Origin: Saccharospirillaceae bacterium
GTDB taxonomy: Bacteria; Pseudomonadota; Gammaproteobacteria; Pseudomonadales; Oceanobacteraceae
NCBI GenBank assembly: GCA_021208685.1
Contig: JAJOJJ010000016.1
Coordinates: 62,001-126,000 of the forward strand
Direction: 5' to 3'
DNA length: 64,000 nt
The translations under genes were made by a program, and so were the position numbers. Shown piece by piece: positions 17,944-26,190 of the stretch. The notes below the pieces were generated by a model. The model made no database searches. It was not told where the DNA came from and saw nothing but the letters and a program-made list of their open reading frames with translations. Positions within the stretch are counted from its first letter, which is position 1; each line of letters opens with the position of its first letter.

Positions 17944-18226
17944 GGTGGGCAGTGCCCACCCTACGGAGCTGAAACAGCACATGGAACAAGCGGCAGAATT
18001 AAAAGTGCCGTTAGTGGTAGAAGCCGGAATGGGTGATAACTGGGAGCAGGCGCACTGATTTTTTGTCTGATGGTTTGTCTGGTGGGCAGTGCCCACCCTA
18101 CGGAGCTGGTCTTGCTCACCTTGCGGATCTGCACTATTTTCAGGATTCAATATAGTAGGGTGGGCACTGCCCACCAATCACTACAGTATATTCGGCGTTC
18201 AATAAGGTAGGGTGGGCACTGCCCAC
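17944..18226. repeat. REP palindromes, right cluster (four copies)
   Basis: Copies at 17944-17964 and 18081-18101 (forward) and 18155-18175 and 18207-18226 (reverse). The arrangement from 18081 on repeats that of 17216-17390, because this block is part of a duplication. The first copy begins right after the RAYT stop codon. Confidence 0.92.
17972..18058 (+). pseudogene. Duplicated 3' tail of polA
   Basis: The 87 bases ending in TGA at 18058 are nearly identical to 17107-17193, the last 28 codons and stop of polA. The copy continues through the REP flank (17194-17390 matches 18059-18226) at a constant offset of 865 bases until the tandem repeat. It has no start or ribosome site and directly follows a REP palindrome. 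It is a remnant of a segmental duplication with the RAYT gene between the two copies; substitutions such as ACAGG/ACAAG show it is not brand new. Confidence 0.92.
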
Positions 18227-18238
18227 GATTAATAACGT

Positions 18239-19300
18239 TTAAAAAGCCCACTTACCAATCCGATCCATATGCAATGTCCCCAGATACAGCCCGTCGTCTT
18301 CCGGCTGAACTGAGGTCACTTCACCAATCGCAACTGCTGCCTGGTCGTGCAGGCTCTGCAATATTTCACCGTCGGCATTAATCTGCAGAATCAGGCCGTA
18401 AGGCTTGGGTACCGGTGCGAGTGATTTGGGTAATTTAGCCAGTTGATTTTTTACCCATGGGTTAGCGTGGAATTTATCCACCAGTTGCGGCCGCAGGCCG
18501 TACATGGCAACCCAGTACGTGCCATCAGCGGCGCGGGCAATGCCATCCGGCAGGCCGGGTAATTTATCCAGCAGGATGTCTTTTTGTCCGGCTTTAGGGC
18601 CGGTTAACCAGACCTTGCTGATCTGATAGGTAAAGGTCTCGTTAATCAGCACATAACTCTGATCGGCCGATACCGCCACGCCATTGGCAAAGGCAAAACC
18701 CTCAGCCAGTAAGGTCAGCTGGTTATTCTCTGGGTTAAGCGCAAATAAGCGTCCGGACGGGCGGCCATCCAATACATCGAGAATGATGTCTTTTAACGGG
18801 TAACGGTTGCTGGCATCGGAGAAATATATGGTGCCGTCGGCGCCGATATCCACATCATCGACAACGCCCAGTTTTTCATTGTTGTAGTGGTCGGCCAGTA
18901 CGCTGATTTTGGCTGTCGGGCTCATGCTCAGCAGGCCTTTTTCTGCGTCGGCAATAATCAGATTCTGCTCGCGGTCAAAATGCAGCCCCAGTGGCCGGCC
19001 ACCGGTGTTGGTCAGTGTTTCCCACTCACTGTACGGACACTTGCGCAGAATGCTGCCGTCGAGCGTTCCTGTGTATAAACACCCGAGTTTATCTTTGGCG
19101 ATGTCTTCACCACCGGTTTTGCCGGCCGGCAGTTTGGTTATCTGTGTGCTTTGCAGTGTGTCGTTCGGTGCAAGTACCCCGGCAAAATCCAGTGGACGTG
19201 AGGCGGTTACTGCAATGGAATCAATCGGGGAGGGTAAGGCGATAGCAACCCCCAGGGCAGCAACCATAATAAGCGAAAGAAAAAGCAGTATCTTTTTCAC
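18239..19300 (-). CDS. SMP-30/strictosidine-synthase-like beta-propeller protein
   Basis: 353 residues. The N-terminus has one hydrophobic segment (ILLFLSLIMVAALGVAIAL) that may be a signal or anchor. The rest is a six-bladed-propeller sequence with family landmarks GGEDIAKDKLGCLYTGT, GRPLGLHFDREQNLIIADAEKGL, VDDVDIGADGTIYFSDAS, FANGVAVSADQSYVLINET and LPGLPDGIARAADGTYWVA. Relatives hydrolyse lactones or esters using a bound calcium. It is last in a six-gene minus-strand cluster with an acyl-CoA dehydrogenase and a hydroxyacyl-type kinase, so a lactone of a hydroxy acid is a reasonable substrate guess, but the reaction is not determined. Confidence 0.8.
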   Translation of the reverse strand: MKKILLFLSLIMVAALGVAIALPSPIDSIAVTASRPLDFAGVLAPNDTLQSTQITKLPAGKTGGEDIAKDKLGCLYTGTLDGSILRKCPYSEWETLTNTGGRPLGLHFDREQNLIIADAEKGLLSMSPTAKISVLADHYNNEKLGVVDDVDIGADGTIYFSDASNRYPLKDIILDVLDGRPSGRLFALNPENNQLTLLAEGFAFANGVAVSADQSYVLINETFTYQISKVWLTGPKAGQKDILLDKLPGLPDGIARAADGTYWVAMYGLRPQLVDKFHANPWVKNQLAKLPKSLAPVPKPYGLILQINADGEILQSLHDQAAVAIGEVTSVQPEDDGLYLGTLHMDRIGKWAF

Positions 19301-19381
19301 AGTGTCGTCCTTTTATTGTTTTTCAGCAGGAATAGTCGCCAGAGTATCAGGAGCGGTAACTCCGGTAAAAATGTATCTGCA

Positions 19382-19403
19382 TTCCCACGCAGGAGCGTGG
19401 GAA
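19382..19403. repeat. Imperfect palindromic repeat
   Basis: TTCCCACGC AGGA GCGTGGGAA forms a 9-bp stem. A partial second copy follows (GGAGCGTGGTAACGGGATG). It lies between two genes of the minus-strand cluster and resembles dispersed proteobacterial REP-like elements, distinct in sequence from the REPs near polA. Confidence 0.75.
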
Positions 19404-19457
19404 CGAGATGCGCCGGAGCGTGGTAACGGGATGTGGTGTTCGTGACTTAACGTCTTA

Positions 19458-20243
19458 CTACACCAATAAATAACCGCCATCGACGTTAATGGCTGCACCG
19501 GTGGTGTAGCTGGATGCATCAGAGGCCAGATACAGCACCGTGCCTGCCATTTCATCCGGCATCGCCACGCGCTTCATCGGAATGTGCATCATCGCCATTT
19601 TCAGGATGGCGTCATTGCTGGTCAGGGTGCTGGCGAATTTGGTATCGGTCAGTCCTGGCAGCAGGGCGTTCACGCGGATACCCAGCAGCGCACATTCTTT
19701 GGCAAAGGTTTTGGTCATGGCAATCACCGATGCTTTGGTGATGGAGTAAATACCCTGCATGTCACCCGGAATTATGCCGTTAACCGATGCAACGTTAACG
19801 ATGGAGCCGCCGCCGTTTTTCTTCATTAATTTTGCGCCCATCGACGACATAAAGAAGTAACCTCGGATATTCACATCAACGGTTTTCTGGAAAGCGTCCA
19901 GACCGGTATCGAGTACATGGCCGAAGTATGGGTTAGCTGCCGCATTGTTGACCAGAATATTCAGCTTGCCGTGCTTTTCTTCAATGGCTTTGAAACAGGC
20001 TTCAATCTGATCCATTTCTCCGATGTGGCAAGCCAGTGCTTCGGCACTGCCGCCGGCTTCTTTGATTTCGTCAGCAACGCGCTGGCAGCCGTCGATTTTA
20101 CGGCTGGATACAATCACGTGTGCACCCGCTGAGGCCAGCAGTTTGGCAATGCTCTCGCCGATACCACGGCTGGCGCCGGTGACCAGGGCGATACGGCCAG
20201 ATAAATTAAACAGATTTTCCGGGGTGTTGGCTTGTGTGTTCAT
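19458..20243 (-). CDS. Short-chain dehydrogenase/reductase (SDR)
   Basis: 261 residues from ATG 20243 (MNTQANTPENLFNLSG), which has GGAGC upstream; an earlier ATG at 20267 lacks one. Classical SDR: nucleotide loop TGASRGIGE, NNAA, catalytic Ser in NVASVNG, YSITK with Tyr and Lys, and the C-terminal DGGYLLV. Ends with substrate-binding MHIPMKRVAMPDEMAGTVLYL typical of 3-oxoacyl-ACP reductase-like SDRs. Likely oxidises or reduces a hydroxyacyl intermediate in the surrounding acyl-CoA cluster. Confidence 0.88.
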   Translation of the reverse strand: MNTQANTPENLFNLSGRIALVTGASRGIGESIAKLLASAGAHVIVSSRKIDGCQRVADEIKEAGGSAEALACHIGEMDQIEACFKAIEEKHGKLNILVNNAAANPYFGHVLDTGLDAFQKTVDVNIRGYFFMSSMGAKLMKKNGGGSIVNVASVNGIIPGDMQGIYSITKASVIAMTKTFAKECALLGIRVNALLPGLTDTKFASTLTSNDAILKMAMMHIPMKRVAMPDEMAGTVLYLASDASSYTTGAAINVDGGYLLV

Positions 20244-20276
20244 CGCTTGCTCCGTTTTTATAATCACCGAATAATT

Positions 20277-20969
20277 TCAGCGGTAAGTGACAAAATGTTT
20301 TCCGGCCTGTGCCAGATGCTGTTGTTCGTTGCAGGATGCCAGGCTGATTTTTCCGCCGCTGTTGTACAGCAGCTGGCTGATGCCGGCATTCAGCAGGGTC
20401 CAGTTCAGTTCAAAGGCTTTATCGTTGCTTAAATTCAGACAGTGCTGGGCAATGGCGGTAATAGGGCCGCCGGAGGTAAAGACCACCACATGTTTGCCTT
20501 CACTCTGGGCAATCAGCTCGTGCAGGGCGTTGGTCACCCGCTGGGTAAAGTGGCTCCAGGATTCGATATAGTCATCGTCGAATTGACCACTGGTCCAGCG
20601 TGTAACCGCGTTGGCAAATAATTCCTGAAAAGCTTTGCGTTTATTGCTCTGCGTTAGCATCCAGGCACCGAGCACGGCTTTGTTTTTAAACTGTGGAAAA
20701 GCGCAGGCAATAATGTCGTCAGAGTCGAATTCATTAAAACCCGGCATTTCGATTGTGCTGCCAAAGGTTTGCCAGTGTTTTTGTGCAGCCACCATGGTTT
20801 CGCGATGGCGCTGCATCGCGCCATGCACGACGCGATGTGCTTCGACCCCACGCAATGCCAGTGATTTACCGACTAATTCGCCCTGCAGGTGTCCGGTGTC
20901 GGACAGCTGATCGTAATTCAGCTTACCGAATCCGGCCTGACCATGACGTACCAGATAAATGCTGGCCAT
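20277..20969 (-). CDS. Histidine-phosphatase-family protein with unusual second motif
   Basis: 230 residues. The phosphohistidine motif LVRHGQAGFGKLNYDQLS is intact at the N-terminus, followed by QRHRETM. The second motif reads VVVFTSGGPITAI where most members have a His (SHGG). This is a known form in phosphatases adjacent to acyl-CoA dehydrogenase/APH-kinase pairs, as far as I recall. It overlaps the kinase stop codon at 20969, so the two are translationally coupled. It might remove a phosphate placed by that kinase, but the target is unknown. Confidence 0.82.
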   Translation of the reverse strand: MASIYLVRHGQAGFGKLNYDQLSDTGHLQGELVGKSLALRGVEAHRVVHGAMQRHRETMVAAQKHWQTFGSTIEMPGFNEFDSDDIIACAFPQFKNKAVLGAWMLTQSNKRKAFQELFANAVTRWTSGQFDDDYIESWSHFTQRVTNALHELIAQSEGKHVVVFTSGGPITAIAQHCLNLSNDKAFELNWTLLNAGISQLLYNSGGKISLASCNEQQHLAQAGKHFVTYR

Positions 20970-22078
20970 TATTTAAAACCCGCTTTGCGCGCTTTTTTTA
21001 TAATACGGTTGCAGCGCCAGTTCAGATAATGCACGAATAACCAGAAGTTTTTAAAGGCCGGGTTATCGGTCTGTTTGTGGTGATAGCGGTAATAAATCTG
21101 CTGTACGATGACGGCCAGGCGGAATAATCCGAATACTTCGTAAAATGGCCAGAGTTTCGCATCCAGTCCCATTTTCCCGCAGTAATATTCGACAATTTCC
21201 TGCCGCGTGAGCATGCCGGGTAAATGGCTTGGCTGGCGGCGGATGGCGCGCATTAAAAAGTCATCATCGGCCTGAACCCAATAGGCGAGTGCGCCGCCAA
21301 GATCCATTAAAGGATCGCCCAGTGTCGCCATTTCCCAATCCAGTACACCGATAATGTCACCGGGGTTTTCCGGGTTCAGCACGACGTTATCCATACGGTA
21401 ATCGTTGTGAATAATGCAGGTTTTGACATCGGCGGGCATATTGGCTTTCAGCCATGTCATGGTTTTGTTAAAGCTGGGAACGTTCCAGGTTCTGGATTTA
21501 ACAAAGCGGCCGCTCCAGCCTTCCACCTGACGCTGCACATAGCCTGCGCCTTTGCCCAGGTCATCCAGACCATTGGCCTGATAATCCACCTGATGCAGAT
21601 CGATCAGTTTATCGAATACCGAAATACAGAGTGCGCGCGCCTGTTCTTTGCTGAGGCTCATTCCGCGTGGCAGGTTGCCGCGCGGAATAATGCCGCGCAT
21701 GCGTTCCATCACGTAGAAATCGCTGCCCAGTACGCTGTTGTCTTCGCAGAAGGCGATCATTTTCGGTACGAACGGATAGACCGGTTTCAGCCGCGCCATC
21801 ACGCTGTATTCGCGTTTCATATCGTGCGCGCCAGCGGCTTTATGGCCGGCGGGCGGACGACGCAGAATCAGATCGTTGTTTGCGTACTGGTCAGGGTATT
21901 TCAGGTGATAGGTCAGGTTGGAGGCGCCACCGGAAAATTGCTTAACCTGCGGCAGTTCATCACCATAATCGTGGCCCTGTGGTTGTAGCTGAGAGCGCAG
22001 CCAGTGGTGCACGGCCTGAATATCAAAGGCGTCGCTGTCGCGCAGTGCTCTGGCTTCATCGATAAACTGTTCACTCAT
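20969..22078 (-). CDS. ACAD10/11-type phosphotransferase (hydroxyacyl-CoA kinase-like)
   Basis: 369 residues of the APH-fold family that accompanies acyl-CoA dehydrogenases. Motifs: FSGGASNLTYHL glycine loop, IIHNDYRMDNVVL catalytic loop and GVLDWEMATLGDPLMDLG metal site, all intact. In Pseudomonas putida a member (LvaA) phosphorylates 4-hydroxyvaleryl-CoA in levulinate use, and in animals ACAD10/ACAD11 fuse this kinase to an acyl-CoA dehydrogenase. Here both functions are separate genes of one cluster. Probable role: phosphorylating the hydroxyl of a 4-hydroxyacyl-CoA so that it can be eliminated. One base separates it from the upstream SDR. Confidence 0.85.
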   Translation of the reverse strand: MSEQFIDEARALRDSDAFDIQAVHHWLRSQLQPQGHDYGDELPQVKQFSGGASNLTYHLKYPDQYANNDLILRRPPAGHKAAGAHDMKREYSVMARLKPVYPFVPKMIAFCEDNSVLGSDFYVMERMRGIIPRGNLPRGMSLSKEQARALCISVFDKLIDLHQVDYQANGLDDLGKGAGYVQRQVEGWSGRFVKSRTWNVPSFNKTMTWLKANMPADVKTCIIHNDYRMDNVVLNPENPGDIIGVLDWEMATLGDPLMDLGGALAYWVQADDDFLMRAIRRQPSHLPGMLTRQEIVEYYCGKMGLDAKLWPFYEVFGLFRLAVIVQQIYYRYHHKQTDNPAFKNFWLFVHYLNWRCNRIIKKARKAGFK

Positions 22079-22079
22079 T

Positions 22080-22916
22080 TCAGGCGTCCTTTCCCTCTTT
22101 AAAGGCTTTGCGCTGATCTTCGCGTTTTTTCAGGCCCATGGCCATCTTGTCCATTTCGCGACGGTACAGGAATGGCAGATAGCGTTTGATGAAATACGCG
22201 CGGCGGCCTGCCGGATGCGGGTTGCAGATCATCTGTTTGTTTTCCATGGCGTGATAGGCCGCGTTGGCAATGTCTTCCGCATCCAGTGCTGAGGCTTCAA
22301 ACACTTTATCAACAAACTTCAGCATATCCGGATCGGAGGTTTTCATGCCGTGATTGAGGTTGGTGCGGAAGAAGCCCGGACACAGCGCGGTGGTGCCAAT
22401 GCCGTACGGCTTAAGTTCAAAGTGCATGGTTTCGGAGATGGCCACCACGGCGGCCTTGGTGGCGTTGTAAGACGCCATTGACGGCGCTTTCATCAGACCC
22501 GCCAGTGAGGCGACGTTAATAAAGTAGCCACTGCCCTGCTCTTTCATCATCGGTGTAAAGGTGCGGCAGCCAAGGGCCACGCCTTTCAGATTGATGTCGA
22601 TCACCCATTCCCACCAGGCCCATTCGCCGGCTTCGATGCGGTCGCCGGTGGCTACGCCAGCGTTGTTGATGACGACGTCGATTCCGCCCCAGCGCTTTCT
22701 GACGTCCTGTTCGAGCAGGGTCCACTGCTCAGGCACGGTGACGTTCAGTTCGAAGATCCAGCCCTTGCCTCCGGCCTGTTCGACCATGTTCAGGGTTTCG
22801 GCGGCACCGCCCATGTTGATATCTGCAATGCAGATGTCTGCGCCTGTTTGGGCAAAACGCAGAGCCAGTGCCCGGCCCAGTCCGCTGGCGGCGCCGGTGA
22901 TCAGTACCTTTTTCAT
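22080..22916 (-). CDS. Short-chain dehydrogenase/reductase (SDR)
   Basis: 278 residues. Intact classical motifs: TGAASGLGR nucleotide loop, NNAGVATG, NVASLAG with the catalytic Ser, and SYNATKAAV with Tyr and Lys. The C-terminal extension (HPAGRRAYFIKRYLPFLYRR) is basic and aromatic, as in SDRs that associate with membranes or long-chain substrates. Likely NAD(P)-dependent oxidation of a hydroxyacyl or secondary alcohol intermediate. Start ATG 22916 follows a GAGG about seven bases upstream. Confidence 0.88.
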   Translation of the reverse strand: MKKVLITGAASGLGRALALRFAQTGADICIADINMGGAAETLNMVEQAGGKGWIFELNVTVPEQWTLLEQDVRKRWGGIDVVINNAGVATGDRIEAGEWAWWEWVIDINLKGVALGCRTFTPMMKEQGSGYFINVASLAGLMKAPSMASYNATKAAVVAISETMHFELKPYGIGTTALCPGFFRTNLNHGMKTSDPDMLKFVDKVFEASALDAEDIANAAYHAMENKQMICNPHPAGRRAYFIKRYLPFLYRREMDKMAMGLKKREDQRKAFKEGKDA

Positions 22917-23049
22917 TCCGTATCCTCAAATGCAACAGCGGCTGTGGTCGCCGCTGGAATGATTTTGATTGTGTTGTGTACTTAATGGCCTGTTAAGGGG
23001 CGTTTGTGACATAAATCCGGGCGTGCGGTCGGACCGCCTCCCATCAGCC

Positions 23050-24273
23050 TCAGGCGTCTTTCATGTACTTTTTGTATTTCATCATTTCGATCTTGGCGAT
23101 CAGACCACGGTGAACTTCATCCGGGCCATCGGCCAGACGCAGAGCGCGGGCGGCGGTGTACAGTCCGGTGAGCGGGAAGTCTTCCGAAAGACCACCACCA
23201 CCGTGCATTTGCATGGCGGCATCAATAATCTGCTGAGCCATGTTGGGGGCGATCACTTTGATCTGGGATATTTCGCTCATGGCTCCCATGGCACCGACTT
23301 TGTCGATCATCCAGGCGGCTTTCATCACCAGCAGGCGGGCCTGTTCGATGTTCATGCGGGCGTTGGCGATGATGTCGCGGTTTCCACCCAGATTCATCAG
23401 TGGTTTGTGGAAGGCGGTGCGGCTGGCGGCACGGATGCACATCAGTTCCAGTGCTTTTTCGGCCATCCCGATCAGGCGCATGCAGTGATGAATGCGGCCA
23501 GGCCCGAGGCGGCCCTGAGCGATTTCGAAGCCACGGCCAGGTCCGGCGATCATGTTGCTCAGCGGTACGCGTACGTTATCGAAGCTGACTTCGCCGTGGC
23601 CATAAGGCTCATCGTAGAAACCGAATACCGGCAGCATGCGTTCGATTTTTACGCCCGGAGCATCAAACGGGAACAGCACCATGGAGTGTTGCTGATGGCG
23701 GGGTGCGTCAGGGTTGGTCAACCCCATAAAGATACCGACTTTGCAGTTCGGGTGGCCGATACCGGTACTCCACCATTTGCGTCCGTTGAGTACCACTTCG
23801 TTGCCTTCAACCGTGGCGGTGGCTTCCATGTTGGTGGCGTCAGAGGAGGCCACGCCAGGCTCGGTCATGCAGAAAGCTGAGCGTATTTCACCGGCCAGCA
23901 GTGGCTTAAGCCATTGTTCCTGTTGCTCTTTGCTGCCGTATTTTTCCAGCACCTCCATGTTGCCGGTATCCGGTGCGTTGCAGTTGAAGATTTCCGGGGC
24001 AATAAAGGAGCGGCCGGTCAGTTCGGCCACGGCGGCATATTCCTGAGTGCTGAGACCGGCACCATAGTGTTCGTCCGGCAGGAACATATTCCACAGGCCT
24101 GCGGCGCGGGCTTTGGCTTTCAGTTCTTCGATGATGGGCAGCACCACCCATTTGTTATCGAGGCTGTGCAGCTCGCGCAGGTAGTCTTCTTCAACCGGTT
24201 CGATTTCATGTTTCATGAATTCTTTAACGCGTTTGATGTAGTCCTGCGCTTTGGGAGAATGCTCAAAATCCAT
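23050..24273 (-). CDS. Acyl-CoA dehydrogenase (ACAD10/11-like)
   Basis: 407 residues with the three-part acyl-CoA dehydrogenase layout: N-terminal helical domain, FAD-binding beta domain (AFCMTEPGVASSDATNM, NGRKWWSTGIGHPNCKVGI) and C-terminal helical domain (QMHGGGGLSEDFPL, ARALRLADGPDEVHRGLIAK). The longer N-terminus and the RLADGPDEVH segment match the ACAD11-like subfamily. Oxidises acyl-CoA to enoyl-CoA, passing electrons to ETF. It is the first gene of the cluster and lies about 100 bases from a c-di-GMP gene on the same strand. Confidence 0.92.
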   Translation of the reverse strand: MDFEHSPKAQDYIKRVKEFMKHEIEPVEEDYLRELHSLDNKWVVLPIIEELKAKARAAGLWNMFLPDEHYGAGLSTQEYAAVAELTGRSFIAPEIFNCNAPDTGNMEVLEKYGSKEQQEQWLKPLLAGEIRSAFCMTEPGVASSDATNMEATATVEGNEVVLNGRKWWSTGIGHPNCKVGIFMGLTNPDAPRHQQHSMVLFPFDAPGVKIERMLPVFGFYDEPYGHGEVSFDNVRVPLSNMIAGPGRGFEIAQGRLGPGRIHHCMRLIGMAEKALELMCIRAASRTAFHKPLMNLGGNRDIIANARMNIEQARLLVMKAAWMIDKVGAMGAMSEISQIKVIAPNMAQQIIDAAMQMHGGGGLSEDFPLTGLYTAARALRLADGPDEVHRGLIAKIEMMKYKKYMKDA

Positions 24274-24371
24274 GGGGTCGCTCCGTAGTATGGATGGTTA
24301 ATACCGCCAGTCTACGGAGGGCGTCAGCATGTATGAACTGAATAGTTTGAATTGCCCGGTATTTGCCGGGC

Positions 24372-26096
24372 TTATGTATTGGACTGGGTTGACGAACTCT
24401 GGGTCGCGCTGCGGTGATGGTTACGACCATGCTGTTTGGCTTGGTAGAGTGCCTGATCAGCCGCCGCCAGAATGCTCTCCAGGCTGTCGTCATGACGGGC
24501 CAGACAGCTGCCTGCACTGAGCGTGAGGGCGATGGGATGGTGCTGGTCATCGAGCACTTCCTGTTGTGCGGCGATGGCCTGACACAGGCGCTCTCCCAGT
24601 TGGCTGAGCACTTGCTGATCGTCGGTACGGATCAGTATCAGGAATTCATCACCGCCCCAGCGCGCAGCATGATCGTATGGGCGCAGCATGTCGGTAATGA
24701 TGTTGGCGGTGGTCATCAGTGCCTGATCGCCACAGGCATGGCCGTAGCGGTCATTGATGCTTTTGAAATGATCCAGATCGAGCCAGATCAGGCCAAAAGG
24801 CTCTCCTTCACGCTGCAGTCGCTGATAATCGAGGCTGAGCTGCTGGGTCATGCCGCGGCGGTTAAGCAGGCCGGTGAGAGCATCGGTTCTGGTCTGGCGT
24901 TCAAGCGCTTCGGTGCGTTCCTGTACTTTCTGTTCCAGTTCTTTGCGTATCGATAATGTGGTGGCGGCCATTTCCTGAAAATGCCGCAGCAGGCGGCCGA
25001 TTTCTCCGGCGTCATGGCGTGGCAGCAACGGCACGGTATGTTGTTCGGAGCGCAACTGGATAATGGCACGTTCAAGCAGGGCCAGGGGTTTCAGAACATT
25101 GCGGTTAAGTGCCAGATGAAACAGCAGCAGTGCCAGCAGTAAGAACCCGCCGGAGATCACAAAGAGGCTGTTAAAGGTGCTGAGTGGCAGCAGGGTGTCG
25201 AGTTCCAGCAGGGTGATTTCATACCAGTCGATTTCCGGCAGATAAACCACTCCGGCGAGATAGCGCTGCTGGTCGATGCTGAGGTACAGGCTGCCGATTT
25301 CACCGGGATTTTGCATCAGTTTTGGCAGTAACTGCTCCAGTTGCTGACGCTCTGCCGGATTTTTCAGCCGTTGCTGGATGGTTTTCTTATCGCCGGCCTG
25401 CTTGGTGATGCTGGCAAAATCTATTTGGCTGGGGTCCCGGGATACCTGAATAGCGCCTTCATGATCAAAAAACAGATTGTGGATACCGGGTTCGGTCTGG
25501 CTGACAACCTGTTCGATAAAGGTGGTGAGGTCGAGGCCGGTACCGACCACGCCCAGGATGTTATCGCCATCGCGCAGCAGGACATCAATCCACAGTTTGG
25601 TGACGCCCAGCGGAATATCCGGGTTCACATTCAGGTGAATATCGCGGTTTTGTTCGATGATGCTGTAAAACCAGCGGTCATTGGGGTTGCCGGCGTTCAG
25701 GGTATAACGATATTCGGCACCGGCGAACTCGTTCCGGGCGTTATTGTGGTAATACGCGCCGGATGCCAGCAAGGCGACAAAATAACTCTGATCGGCAAAG
25801 TTGTTGCGGAAGGTTTCCATCTCGGCCAGTGCCTGGGCTTTGAGTTGCGGATCATCCGGCGTGCGCGCCCAGGCACGCAGCGTCTGAGAATCGGCAAATT
25901 GCCGTGCCAGGGTAATCTCACGGATAATGGGTTGCAGTGTGCGGGTTTTTTCCAGCGTTACCTGAGTTTCAAAGTGACGCAATGCCCAGTGCTCCATCAC
26001 GCCTAAAGCAATCTGTTGGGTCATTAACCACAGGCCGCCGACCGTCAGTGCGATCAGCACCGCAGTCAGCAGCAGAAAACGGGGGCGAAGGTTCAT
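24372..26096 (-). CDS. Membrane diguanylate cyclase with periplasmic Cache-like sensor
   Basis: 574 residues from ATG 26096 (MNLRPRFLLLTAVLIALTVGG), which has AGGAAA upstream; the open frame extends 41 codons further without a ribosome site. Layout: first membrane helix, periplasmic sensor at about 35-300 (Cache-like, with RYTLNAGNPNDRWFY and LNVNPDIPLGVTKLWID), second membrane helix, HAMP-like segment, GGDEF domain (DALTGLLNRRGM, WLDLDHFKSINDRYGH, WGGDEF). The I-site RPYD sits five residues before GGDEF, so product inhibition is expected. Makes c-di-GMP in response to a small periplasmic ligand. A weak terminator-like hairpin GCCCGG/CCGGGC lies at 24354-24371 after the stop. Confidence 0.9.
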   Translation of the reverse strand: MNLRPRFLLLTAVLIALTVGGLWLMTQQIALGVMEHWALRHFETQVTLEKTRTLQPIIREITLARQFADSQTLRAWARTPDDPQLKAQALAEMETFRNNFADQSYFVALLASGAYYHNNARNEFAGAEYRYTLNAGNPNDRWFYSIIEQNRDIHLNVNPDIPLGVTKLWIDVLLRDGDNILGVVGTGLDLTTFIEQVVSQTEPGIHNLFFDHEGAIQVSRDPSQIDFASITKQAGDKKTIQQRLKNPAERQQLEQLLPKLMQNPGEIGSLYLSIDQQRYLAGVVYLPEIDWYEITLLELDTLLPLSTFNSLFVISGGFLLLALLLFHLALNRNVLKPLALLERAIIQLRSEQHTVPLLPRHDAGEIGRLLRHFQEMAATTLSIRKELEQKVQERTEALERQTRTDALTGLLNRRGMTQQLSLDYQRLQREGEPFGLIWLDLDHFKSINDRYGHACGDQALMTTANIITDMLRPYDHAARWGGDEFLILIRTDDQQVLSQLGERLCQAIAAQQEVLDDQHHPIALTLSAGSCLARHDDSLESILAAADQALYQAKQHGRNHHRSATQSSSTQSNT

Positions 26097-26190
26097 GGGG
26101 TTTCCTGAATGCTCAATGTAAAAAAGATAAAACCGGTTACAAATCTCCGGCACAGAGAAACAGCGTAACCCATGCCAGCGGCTAAAGTAA

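Noticed and set aside
17194-18230. Possible CRISPR array because of regular palindromic repeats
   Set aside because: Repeats are inverted REPs in alternating orientation with irregular spacing, no uniform spacers and no cas genes.
20277-20969. Phosphoglycerate mutase (gpm) call
   Set aside because: The second motif and the context with an acyl-CoA kinase do not fit a glycolytic mutase; kept as a family-level phosphatase call.
22969-23880. 303-codon plus-strand frame opposite the acyl-CoA dehydrogenase gene
   Set aside because: His/Gly-rich shadow frame of a clear conserved gene.
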